Shown: in pieces, positions 25,191 through 35,170 of the stretch
Numbering within the stretch: position 1 is the stretch's first letter
Layout: each line of letters begins with the position of its first letter
Assembly (NCBI GenBank): GCA_958295665.1
Contig: OY282558.1
Location: 116,612,838 to 116,676,837 of the forward strand
Source: Tipula vernalis
Taxonomy: Eukaryota > Arthropoda > Insecta > Diptera > Tipulidae
Length of the DNA: 64,000 nucleotides
Reading direction: 5' to 3'
Notes under the pieces: model-generated
What the model was told of the DNA's origin: nothing
The model's input: only the letters and a program-made list of their open reading frames with translations
The model's database searches: none
Made by a program: the position numbers and the translations under genes

Positions 25191-26699
25191 AGTTACGAGT
25201 ATACCAATCTATGACTCTTCAAAAAAGCAATTTTTGTCAAGCCATGTAAAACCTCAAAATTTTACAAATATAGTTGCCTTGAACAGTATGCTGTCTTGGT
25301 CCGGAACTTTTGGTAGTACCATATTCTTCTGGCAGTCGAACGATATGGTTAGCATTCTATTAACCTCCTCCTTGCTAAATGAAATAGCTCTTAGTTCGCT
25401 CGATATACATTAGGTACATTGAACATTTGTCGGATGACGGTGCTTTAAAACCAAGATTTAAACACCTGTTCCAAACCCAGCGAAAATGACTGGATTTAAC
25501 ATGCAACTAGTTAGGACTTTCTGACATGCGATACATTTTATTAACGGATAAATCACCCGGTAGGTACTGACGAGAGCACTTTGTGCTCGGCAATAATGTA
25601 TTTCAAGTACTTTAAGTTTCACTATTAATGACTTAACTACCAATTTTTTGTCATTATATTTTGTACTATTTCGATCTCTTCCATGAGCTTCTACTGGGCG
25701 GGTTCAATTTTTAAAAAACGTTTTACACACTCTGTACCTGGTTATATTTAAAACTTTATTGAATGCTGATTGGTAAACCCGTACCATCGTTCCGTTTATC
25801 TTTCGAACCTAGCATTCTATTGATAATGTTCGAGTTAAGTTTGGATCCAACCATTTTTTCGTTAATCCTTTCCAGTGGTTTAATCGTGCATCAAGTTAGA
25901 ATAAACTTATCCTGTTCGGTCTTATTTCGTGAACCGTAAAAAGATTTCGAAAATTCTATTGCGTACCTACCATTTAGAGTAGAACAATTAAGTCTTGTGC
26001 CAGCATGTTTGCATTGTACTATTGTACATAATAGACACATATTATGTAACATGTAAATTTTTTAATAATTTTCGACGTTAGGATTGTGTATTAATTAATA
26101 ATAATTGCTTCGTCAACCTTGCAAACACAAATCAAAGAGTTTTCTTCGCCCTTATCGCTTCTTCTGATAGTACCACAAGTGTTAAAAAAAGCAACTTTTG
26201 TAAATATAACAATTTTGTTAATCCATTTAAACCTTTGAGGATAGGGGCTGCCACCCTTAAACCGCTGCTTTTCCATAATTTACACAATTCTTCCTGTTGT
26301 ATCCCAATTACAAGACAAATTATTGCTCACAAGTTAAAGCGATTGCAGTAAGAATTTTTGTGTGCGATGATAGTTCCATACGAGAAACATGTGACTATAT
26401 ATTATATCGTAAATATTTTTGTCTGCGAAATATTTATGCTGCGATATTTTTGATAGATATACTATAAGATTGTGACAAAAGTGCTTCCACATTTTTGTTG
26501 CGATATTTTTTTTTTTCGATAATGAGGTAGATTCCCGGACAAATGATTGGATGAATTCCAGCTTACATATCTGGCTCGAAAAACGGCGTAGCCAGAAATT
26601 GGTTTAGGTTATTTAACAAAAAAAATTTCTTTAAGGAAATAATTTATAGGAGTATTTATTTAAATTCAATTTTTTATAATTTTATAGAAGGCATTTGAT

Positions 26700-27410
26700 T
26701 TCATGTTAGCCGTCTTCTGTGAAAACGAATAATGATGTTGGTTATCCAACACGCGAGCATCCAACGTTGTCCGGGTGCAAAACATGGCGGTTCCAAATTC
26801 ACACCACATACTTTCAGCGACTGAATTTGAGATTTATTAATGACATAGCAAATGCCAGGCTTACAGGAAATTGGATGCGTTTAAACTCAAATGGCATATA
26901 TGATGGTCTTATTGGGACGTGGAATTAATATGTTTTCACCTTTGCATTTGCCATAATTAATATGGTCGCCTCAATAACATTGTTGAGTAATTTTTTTACA
27001 ACCAATCATGTTCCATTACAGAGGCGCGGTTGGTTTAAACTGCGTAATAGAATTATTGGCGTACCAATGTTTAATTTTAAAATGTAATGTGGAGTTCCAG
27101 GCAAGTCTAGTGAATTCAAAAATTCAATTAGATAATTAACAACTTCTTCTGAATCCATAACGCTATCAATCGATTTGTATGTTTTTATTTGGCCTGTAAT
27201 TGTGTTTTGAATGTCAATGGTAATTTCAGTGGCATCTTTATTTTTGGCGGCTAATATTGCGCGCTCGCTTTAACCATTCATGATTTGTATAATTGCTTGC
27301 AATATCGGGATATACGCTGGAAATTAAATTGTCTTTGGATTCAACGATTGTATAAAAATCCGTGGGAAATATTATCAATCCTGCTGTTTATCCATTGATT
27401 TGAATGAATT
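26700..27410 (-). pseudogene. Helitron helicase (PIF1-like) C-terminal relic
   Basis: Minus-strand reading in shifting frames gives, in order, FPTDFYTIVESKDNLISSVY with PDIASNYTNHEWLKRA, then a YKSIDSVMDSEEVVNY-like stretch and EFLNSLDLPGTPHYILKLNI, then MPFEFKRIQFPVSLAFAMS. These correspond to the conserved C-terminal SF1B helicase block of Helitron Rep/Hel proteins (an NHEWL segment, the RAILAPKN-type segment, a SIDxVMD segment, and [26 protein letters not shown]). Several frameshifts and stops are present. Rolling-circle Rep motifs and both Helitron termini were not seen. Confidence 0.85.
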
Positions 27411-27913
27411 TATCTGGTTTTGATGTGAAAATTTAACTATGGTTTAAAGTTCCACATTTTATTTCCCCCAGCACCGTTTAACTTTTTAACAATTTCTCAA
27501 TTTTCACTGTTTATTATTTCACTGTTTACTGTTCACTATTTCACTTACAATTTGATTTTCACTTTTAACTTGGCCCATTTCACTTGATTTGGCACTGTAA
27601 ACTGTTTAAATTAAAGTGATCAAGTGTCAATGCAATTTGCTCGCTCTTTTATATTGATGTTCCAAATTATTCGATTTATTGCATCCGTCGATGTATATAT
27701 GTATTGCTTTTATCAACCACTTGTATGCAGATGTGTTCGCGAACATTCCACGTCATCACAACTCCCCTTATCTTGATAATTAACGATGTCATCGTGATTT
27801 TCGCCGTCGTTCCAGTAATCCCCTCCAATTGGCACGTCGTTGTAATATTCAATTTCCAATCAGTATTGGATGAATGCTTGATGCAATGACATCGAAACAT
27901 ATTAAGATTAATA
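27411..27913. other. Stretch between Helitron relic and tRNA-like sequence
   Basis: Contains a minus-strand Asn/Asp-rich open frame around 27720-27880 (segment YYNDVPIGGDYWNDGENHDD) in unusually GC-rich DNA. It is not recognised and may be low-complexity transposon coding sequence. The rest (27480-27600) is simple-sequence CACTGTTTA-type repetition. Confidence 0.3.
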
Positions 27914-27983
27914 AATGACTGGACTCGAACCGGCGATCTTTAGGTTGATAATATTTGGTGGCACCCACCTTAACCACCTATGA
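27914..27983 (-). repeat. tRNA-derived sequence (SINE head or decayed tRNA)
   Basis: On the minus strand TGGTTAAGGTGG (27976-27965) resembles an A box and GGTTCGAGTCC (27931-27921) is a perfect B box. The gap is 33 nt, almost exactly the tRNA spacing. The T-arm can be drawn but the 7-nt flanks do not pair as an acceptor stem, so it is not an intact tRNA gene. It is most like a Ser-type D-arm (GGTTAAGG). Confidence 0.45.
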
Positions 27984-27986
27984 TTA

Positions 27987-28637
27987 ATGTTGTAATTAAA
28001 AGCAGGAACCAATGCTGTAATTGTAATGCAAGCAATGCATGTAATGCTGGTTATCTATTAATATGAGTTTCTATTAATATAAATTCAATTTATTTACATG
28101 TGTTTTTACATAACTGAATTGACTACGATGTGTGCAACTTATTTAAAAACGAAAATTTTACGTAGGTAGATTTGTTTTGACGGTTGTTTTTGTGGTGATA
28201 ACGGTGACACCTAGTGTGTAATAGAATAAGTTAAAAATAATAGCTAAATGTTTAACTGTTCTAAAATGGAATTTGTCATGATAAAATTGTTCTAAATATT
28301 TCTACGCTATTCTAAATGGAAAAGTCATGAGCTTTCTGGAAGTTTGGTTTGTGTATATAAAAAGGCGAACGAAGTCGAATTGGATTAGTAGTATTAAGTA
28401 AGCGATAGTGTGAAGATTAAAAAGGAATTAAAAAGTGATTTAAAAAGTGTTTTAGTATAAAATAAAAAGTAAAAGTGATCAGTAAAATTTAAGAATAATT
28501 TATATAAAGTGATTTTGTGAATTTTTATTGATAAACTGTGTTGTAATAATTTTCGAGTGAAATAAATAAATTCATTGGTGATAAATTAAATTGATTTTGC
28601 ATTATTCAGCATCCAGTGATACGAACCTTAATTGACA
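27987..28637 (+). mobile_element. LTR-like block with TATA box and nearby polyA signal
   Basis: TATATAAAAAGG at 28355-28366 is followed by a block rich in AAAAGTG-type leader sequence and by AATAAA at about 28561, the order expected in an LTR (U3 TATA, R, polyA signal, U5). The block can be bounded by TGTT at 27987 and GACA at 28637, followed by TGGCA, which could start a primer-binding site. No second LTR or target duplication was found, so a solo LTR or an unrelated promoter remains possible. Confidence 0.25.
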
Positions 28638-28759
28638 TGGCAAAAACGTAACAATATCGAATGTTTTGAGCGCCATCTATGAGGTAATAGGCAATTTTCA
28701 ATGAAATACTGTATACAAAATAGTTTGTTCATGTGCTCAAAATTTTCGGAAACCTCTTT

Positions 28760-28925
28760 TGGAAGCTGCTACTTCGGGTAGACCGATTCTGACCAAACTT
28801 TACAAAAGCACTCATCACGACCCATAGAACATATATCTAAATTTGTATCAAAATCGATACAGTAGTTCTTGAGTTTATCGCTTACGAACCAACACCTTTC
28901 TTTTTTATATATAGATATAGAGATT
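28760..28925 (-). repeat. Transposon-end-like noncoding repeat
   Basis: The stretch ending with ttatcgcttacgaaccaaca and a ttttttatatatagatat tail resembles the noncoding ends of insect Helitron-group repeats. The overlapping 98-aa minus-strand ORF (28769-29065) has no domain. Assignment is by general resemblance only. Confidence 0.25.
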
Positions 28926-29148
28926 ATTAAGGCCAGTTCGTAGATAATTCTTAAGACACCTGAGTGCCCTGGGAATTTCCATTTGGAGAAATTATCCAGT
29001 TTAAGATTCCTACTAAAATTCTGACAAATATTTTGTTTTAATTTTGTTATTATAGGCACACGCATTCAAGATCTATACCTGACCGCCTTTTAAACATTTC
29101 GATTAACTTCGCTTTAGTAAGCTAATTTCTACTTAATCTGGAATGAAA

Positions 29149-29316
29149 GATCTATACAGATCAAAAAAAAACACGGGTAATACTATGCCACTGATTATCA
29201 AGTTCATTAAGAACCTGAATATTGACTGAACGGATAATTAAGCGGGGTCCAGCACAATTGATCTTTTAGGTCGCAGTGCGAGGTGGCTTATAGCCCACAT
29301 GGCCCTTCAACAATAA
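29149..29316 (+). mobile_element. I-clade-like LINE, 3'-end fragment
   Basis: A 5'-truncated copy. TTCATTAAGAACCTGAAT (29201-29218) matches the end of the LINE ORF at 49889-49906 (TTCATTAAGAGCCTGAAT). It is followed by a short 3' UTR and a (TAA/AAT) trinucleotide tail (29302-29316), as in I-clade elements. No ORF remains. Confidence 0.6.
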
Positions 29317-29996
29317 TAATAATAATTCCACTTTGTTTACATTTCTTTTTAGTTAAGAATCAAATATAGTTCCGTGTATTATAACTACAACAGGTAATGA
29401 CTATTTTCCGTGTCGATCGACACATCACCATGTAATGATTTTATGATATGAGACTTCGCGGATAAACCTCTCCCCCCCCCCCGCAACCTCTCCTTCTCTA
29501 CGCTCTGAGATTTACACAATCAAATCGCTGGAAAAATATAATATAATGTGTGATGTCAAAATTTTTTTGGAAAAAATATTACCATGCTTTCAAAAGCGTA
29601 GGGTAGGTAAATGTTTCCCCAAAAATATTTTCCAGTATTCCTCAATTATTTCCTAAAAATTTAAATTTTGAATTTTATAAAACAAAATTCCAACATTTTC
29701 GACCTATCACTAAATTAGTATGTCGGTGTCCTACACTAACACAACACAAGAATAGCTAAAAATCTGTATACCAGAAGCAACCTTGCGAAATTAACATAAG
29801 TGTTTGCTGAAGACTTGTTGCATGTGATCAATTCAAGCCAGAGATTAAAAACGGAATTCTCCTCAGGTAACACATAAATGTCTTACACGGCATCATAAAG
29901 CAAGATTCTGCCAATTTAAATATAATTAACTCAGTAAACTCAAATCATTTCGTCGCTTTAAAGGAAAGAAGTGGAAAACCATTTTTATTCTCCATT

Positions 29997-30600
29997 CTAT
30001 TTAAAAGAAAAAGATTTTATAAAATTTATTGGATTTGATTGATTAAGATTTTTTTTTAAACCTGTTATTAGGGTAACAATTCTTATAATGCCACTAGGAC
30101 CACAAGGTGTTGGGTTTAGGAATAATGGTCGGGAATTCATTGTGTTCTCGATTTTTGCTAAGAAGGTGCCCATTTCGTCAAAAGTTAATTGTAGCATTTC
30201 CAATAACTCGCTTCAAAGGGAATTTCGCCGACTTGACTCTCGGTTCCCAAAAGTGTGCTGTTTAAAATGCCGTTTTCGATGTGTATCTCGTGACAAATCC
30301 GACACCTAGCAAGAATACTTTTAGTGCGCCCAAAAACTGCTCGCTGGCCATATCACCGACCAACTCCAAGTAAATAGCTGTGGTGCTCAAGCAAATAAAT
30401 CAACAAACATACGATTTTTGGCTTCGTACCTTCCGCATTAGTATTGACATCGGGCCGGCATAATCAACACTAACCTCTACAAAAGGCTGAATGTATTCGT
30501 TACGACGGCTTAGAATGTTACGTATTAATTGATTGTTTATTTGCGCCTTAAATTTTGCCCATATTATGGATTTACGGATAATTCGTCGAGCTGTGTTCCG
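29997..30600 (-). pseudogene. BEL/Pao integrase fragment
   Basis: Upstream part reads TARRIIRKSIIWAKFKAQ and PFVEVSVDYAGPM, corresponding to the zinc-binding/linker region and the first catalytic Asp block (VGVDYAGP) of BEL/Pao integrase. The distal part reads LTFDEMGTFLAKIENTMNSR then PLFLNP, matching the TFEELxTLLxQIExxLNSRPL block near the integrase C-terminus. The middle, with the second Asp and the Glu, is not clearly readable. Non-functional. Confidence 0.8.
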
Positions 30601-30605
30601 ACCAC

Positions 30606-30830
30606 TTAAAATTCAACAATGTTGATGGTTATTTGTGACAAAATGCTTTGTTGCAAAATGCGAAATGAGAAAAATTTCATCCAGAAAAGACCTCGATGGC
30701 TTGAGTTTAGTTGTTTTGTTGTTGCGTTATCTCGCCTATAGGTATATTCCTTCTTCTTTTTGGCCTTTGTATCGGAGATGAATCGTAATATGTAAGCTAA
30801 TATCAGTTGCAATTTTGTGATGTATGCATA
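30606..30830 (-). pseudogene. BEL/Pao RNase H-integrase linker fragment
   Basis: The segment ILAYILRFISDTKAKKKK matches the W-x-x-L-x-R-I-x-A-Y-x-x-R-F segment that lies between RNase H and integrase in BEL/Pao polyproteins. It places this piece between the RNase H fragment right of the LINE insertion and the integrase on the left. Confidence 0.7.
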
Positions 30831-31239
30831 TTTCGATGTTAGTTCATCGAACCAATGAGTAGTGGCTCCACTTTTATAAGTGAATAGTTGAATGTTCTTT
30901 GGTCCATCAATAACTGCTTAGTTGTTGAGGCCAGAATTCAGCTGATTATTGGAGCCACCCTGACCCGTTCCACCATAAACGATGCTCTTGTATTCATCAG
31001 AAAATAAGACTCTATGTTAGCACAAAATTTATAAAGGTATAAAAGGGGGGGGGGGGGTATAACATTTATAAAATATTTTGATTGTGCATCAGGATATGCG
31101 TAGCCTTCGAAGAAACTTTGACGTTCTAGTAGCCAATATTAATGCTTAAATGATAAACCATTATTTATATTTTTGAGTGAAATCTGACTGACATATAATC
31201 GTTTATATAATCTGAATAGTTATACATTGTTTGGTGCTT

Positions 31240-33440
31240 GTTATGATACTTGTAGATCTGGTGGAGGGTGTATTTAGTTTGATTCAAATTTAAGTTGTTC
31301 ATTATATGCGTTTAATTTAGCTTCGGCTGATATTGTTAGGGTTGATTGGAGTTTGGCTAATGATTTGTAAGTAATTCTATGTATTTATAGGTTACATTAG
31401 ACCCCAGTAAATGTATTTGTGTAACAAATTTCTAGTTTTTTTTTTGGCAATATTAAGTCGAGAAATCTGCTTACTGCTAGTGACATTAATATTGACATTC
31501 TAAATTTTCCATCCCATTGCGTTGATTACATGATGCTTATGTCTTCTTTTGGACTAGAGTCTTTGATTAATATTCCTACAAGAATGCCAACATAAACATC
31601 TACGTCTATCGACCACTTCTTTGCTCGTCTCAGGTCAAATGCCCTTTCATGTTTTTCGGCTTCGGCGGTCGACTTAAAGTTTTCGGATCATCATCTAATT
31701 GAGATTCTATTTAAGCTTACTAATTTCTCAGCAATATTTCGATCATATTAGAGCAATGTTACACTCACAGATAAATAACATCAAACTTCTACAACAATGG
31801 ATTTCATATTCATTTGCCAGGCGAATTATAAAGAGAAACCAATTGCGGAAAAAATTAAAAACTCATCCTAATAATTCAAAACTATGAGAATCCTACGAGT
31901 TTACTTGCAATCAAGTTTATCGTTTCTTAGGTAACCTTTTCTTAGGTAAAAAATTGGCACTATGAAATTTTAATTAAACGGCCTAAAGTATCTTCGATAA
32001 AAAAATATCAGACAACGGTACACTTCTCACAAGTGATATAGATATTTCAAATGAACTTAACTGTTATTTTACAAGTATTGCCAATGACCTACGAGCTAAA
32101 TTTTATACGATATACCTTCTGATTAATGTTCGAAAACTTTTTTTATGACTCCAGTCTCGCGAAACATTCGCTTGACAACGAAGGAGTCAGTAGTCATATT
32201 TTGAAAGCTGTCTCTTAATTCGTGAGTCCAGGCCTGACTCATATACCATATTCAATCTGCCCGTCGATCAGGGATTTGTACCTGCAAGTCTTGAATCGGC
32301 AACCGTTACTCCTATTTTTAAAAAAGGCGATAGAGAGTCATTATGAAAGTTCTATAGAGAAAGCAGTTAAAAACAAATTTTTTTAAATCACTTTAACATA
32401 CTTAGCGGACCTACATCAACATGGCTTCCGTCGAGGTATGTGGTTACTGAGCCAACTTTGTTAGAATTTTTAGATATTATATATATAATGGGCTGAACTG
32501 TGGCAATGTTTGTGCTGGTTTGTTTGTTGATGCTTCGAAGGCCTTTGACATGGTTGATCATAAAATTTTGTTCTTTATATCCGACATTGGTTTTAGAGGC
32601 ACAGTGAACAGGTATTTTGCGCCTTATTTAGCGAATAAAAATGTGAGAGCTAGAATTGGTGATATTTTGAGTGATTCTATACGTGTGTGTTTAGGGGTTC
32701 ACCAAGGATCGGTGTTGCGTCCTTTGCTGTTCCCGATTTATTTAAACTCTATTTTTAAACTTGGGTTAAATGGCAACACTACTGGTTTTGCTGATAATTT
32801 AGCATATTGGATCTTCCACTAATGTTATTCCCATCATAAATTCCGATCTGGAAGTTCTACATAAATAATTTTACAATCATTGCCCAACTGAGATTAATAA
32901 AACCAAGTTTATTTTGTTTAAAATTTCTGGAGTTATAACTGAACCTAATAACAACCAAGTAACATATCACATCGCTTCTAAATGTACTCCCACCAATTGT
33001 CATACAGATTGGTTCAATATTGAATTTGTTTACTCATTTAAATACCTCGGAGTTCATTTGGATACTAAGCTAGAATTTTTTATCTTCTTCGCGATGTATT
33101 TAAAATCTCTGTGTCGAAAATGACGTATCATGCATTGGTAATGGCTAAATTGCAATACAGCTTATGCTGCTGTGGTAGTTGTTATCAAATTATTTTAAAA
33201 TCATTGTATGTGCAACAGAAAATGATTTTGCGAACCATTTTATAAGGTCTTAGAAATATTTTTTTAAGCATTGTGGACAACATTTAATGAAATTCTGTAC
33301 AATTCCCAGATTTAATAAAGATTATTTCCCCCGCTACATCCTTGTTACATTACCAGCATCTTCAATGAATTATTGTGAAAGATTGCCTGTTTGAAACGCC
33401 TGACGTATCAAATTTGTTTCGTGTTATCGCTTAATGTGTA
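31240..33440 (+). mobile_element. CR1/Jockey-like LINE relic inserted in the BEL/Pao element
   Basis: Plus-strand order is endonuclease then reverse transcriptase. Endonuclease: GDINIDILNF followed by LINIPTRMPT and SIDHFFARL (31475-31635) match the GDFNIDLL, LINKPTR and IDHIF blocks. RT: ATVTPIFKKGDRES (32298-32340), QHGFR (about 32417), then the frame 32520-32822. The C-terminal thumb reads LYVQQKMILRTI near 33210. Multiple stops and a degraded catalytic box (FADN) show it is dead. Insertion split the BEL RNase H from its linker, so it is younger than the BEL copy. Confidence 0.8.
32520..32822 (+). pseudogene. LINE reverse transcriptase palm fragment
   Basis: About 100 residues with VDASKAFDMVDHKIL, a GVHQGSVLRPLLF block and GFADNLA. 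These are the RT palm motifs: SKAFDTVDH, GVPQGSVLGPLLF and the catalytic FADD. The second Asp of the YxDD-type box is Asn here and Pro of GVPQG is His, so the enzyme would be inactive even without the flanking stops. Confidence 0.85.
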
Positions 33441-33475
33441 TTACTGATCAAGTTTAGGAAAATACATATCTTGTA

Positions 33476-33673
33476 TTATTTCGAAGCTGTCGATTTTACA
33501 GAATTCAAGACTCGGTACAGAGAGACCTGTTTAATAGGAGCCATTTTCGTTTTCGCCGAGATTAATTTTGCTATTACCTCTCCTGTTGATGATTCTATTC
33601 TTAGGTTGACCACAGCTGCAAAGAACTCCTGTGAATCTTGATTAAAATCGGCGAATTGCGGAATGTCCTTCAT
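33476..33673 (-). pseudogene. BEL/Pao RNase H fragment
   Basis: Reads FADFNQDSQEFFAAVVNLRI and SAKTKMAPIKQVSLYRV, matching the FxDASxxAYAAVVYLR and SAKTKVAPxKxxSIPRLEL blocks that start RNase H in BEL/Pao. The catalytic Asp-Ala-Ser is changed to Asn-Gln-Asp-Ser. Coding homology stops just left of 33476, where the LINE begins. Confidence 0.8.
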
Positions 33674-33983
33674 GGTTGTGTTAAAGAACCTAGGTATAGT
33701 GATCTGACTAACCTTTTCTAAATGAGTTCTTATTATTTGCCATCGTTTCGATATTTTTCAGGAAAATTCAGTTGATCTCAATCCAGATTAATTGCCAAAA
33801 ATGTTTGACAAAAAATTTAATTTTTAGAATAACTAGCGTCCAACCAACTTATGTGATCGAAAAGTCGACTAGCTTCAGACATAACTATTCATTTGGTAAA
33901 AGAATATTATGGTGGTACTCCGGAAGTGAATATGAACTGATTTGAAGCCGAATCGCAATTAAGTCCAAGCACTTTCACAGATT

Positions 33984-34500
33984 CTATATAATTTTAACTA
34001 TTCTCTTATAAGCTTTTGATGTCCTTGTTTGTTTAGCATTAATAGCTTCTACAATAATATTCGAGTTGGACACCCATTTGCGGAGATTGAACCCATTACG
34101 CGAGAATAACGTGCTAATGGAATCCCTTAACAGCGTCACTTCGCCTGCAGTGTTGACCACCCGATTGCTATAGGTCGTCAACATAGATTTCCTGCTTAAA
34201 GGCATTAGCGGAAGTTGAAAAATTCAGAATGAGTTAATCCATAAGTAATCGTAGTCAACCGAAAATGACGTCTTTCCCCAAATTGTTGATTGGCATCAAT
34301 TCTGATAAGACGATACATTTCGACCATAACGAAAAATGTGCCTATACATTGAAATGATTGCAATGAAGTCACCAATACCACTTTAAAGTTTATGGCTGAA
34401 CTGGAACGCTGAAGAACTCCATGATGCGGCAAGTAGTATCCTCTGTGCAATTGAGATTGCGTTGCTTCTTCCTTATGATTGAGTTTCGTATATCCCTCCT
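33984..34500 (-). pseudogene. BEL/Pao reverse transcriptase fragment
   Basis: Reads GYYLPHHGVLQ, then EMYRLIRIDANQQFGER and TTITYGLTHSEFF, then LRDSISTLFSRNGFNLRKWV and SNS. These match the YLPHHxV, IEKMYRQIxV, TVTYGTxxAPFLA and GGFxLRKWxSN blocks of BEL/Pao RT. A frame break near 34205 separates the two halves, and the catalytic DD box is not intact. Confidence 0.85.
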
Positions 34501-34827
34501 ATCAACACCTCTTAATTGCTGAACAGCGGTGTTTAAGGATTTCCCAAAATTTAAGTGTGTTTGACATTTTCGGAGAACTCTTTCTCATAAAATGGTTCTT
34601 CGGTGAATATCTTTATTTCTAGTTTTGAAATCGATTCTAATTCCCAAAATTTACGTATCGGTGATATTGTTGGTTGCAATCATGAATACTAAATTTCCTA
34701 AGCGATTCGACTTTCCAGAAACGACCCAACCTAGTATGGTTTTATGTAAGATTGGACCATCTTCAGCTATTCTAACTTCGTCTTTCTACAACAGCATGAA
34801 AAAATAACCTGTGCTAATTATAATAAT

Positions 34828-35160
34828 CTATATGTGGCCAGATTTGTAGAAATAAGTATCGGCAAAGTACAGTTTGGGCCAGAAGTTCATTTTAATGTAT
34901 TTAATCGTTTGATGAGTCAAATATGGCGTTATTTTAGATACAATTAGTGCGCATCTCTGGAAACCGTGACTGAACCTTTTGTCGAACTGATAGTAGAACG
35001 TACAAAACCAATATCGGACAAGACAATCTACTATTATTATGTAATAAAGCCTGGCTTGGGAGCCCGAATCCAAAAAAGCACGATATGAAACTAAGTTTTC
35101 GGAATAATCCAATAAACCAATTAATGCGGTTGGTAGTGCGTGTTTATAATTCTTAAGCAA
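34828..35160 (-). pseudogene. BEL/Pao aspartic protease fragment
   Basis: Reads LPTALIGLLDYSENLVSYRA followed by FLDSGSQA. This matches the pepsin-like protease of BEL/Pao (TALVxVLDxxGxxxxxRALLDSGSQAS), with the catalytic D-S-G retained. The downstream part is diverged. It lies where the protease is expected, upstream of the RT fragment on the minus strand. Confidence 0.8.
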
Positions 35161-35170
35161 TTGAAGTATC

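Larger units (their letters stand above)
24294..26533 (-). mobile_element. DNA transposon relic with ~38-bp terminal inverted repeats
   Basis: The left end (24294-24329: tctaccttattaccg, an A-run, then atatcgcaacaa) is the reverse complement of the right end (26497-26533: ttgttgcgatat, a T-run, then cgataatgaggtaga), with few mismatches. The motif TGCGATATTTTT recurs just inside the right end, as expected for transposase-binding subterminal repeats. The minus-strand ORF at 24303-24666 is enclosed. Target duplication could not be fixed. The superfamily is not assigned; similar proteins are known to me only as uncharacterised insect transposon-type ORFs. Confidence 0.5.
29990..35170 (-). mobile_element. 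BEL/Pao retrotransposon relic, interrupted by a LINE
   Basis: Read right to left the order is protease (35160-34828), reverse transcriptase (34500-33984), RNase H (33673-33476), then after a ~2.2-kb interruption the RNase H-integrase linker (30812-30606) and integrase (30600-29997). This is the canonical BEL/Pao pol order. A plus-strand LINE fills the gap. Every segment has stops or frameshifts. LTRs were not identified; integrase-distal sequence at 29320-29990 could include a decayed 3' end. Confidence 0.85.

Noticed and set aside
28769..29065. 98-aa minus-strand ORF
   Set aside because: It reads through a noncoding transposon-end repeat and has no domain.
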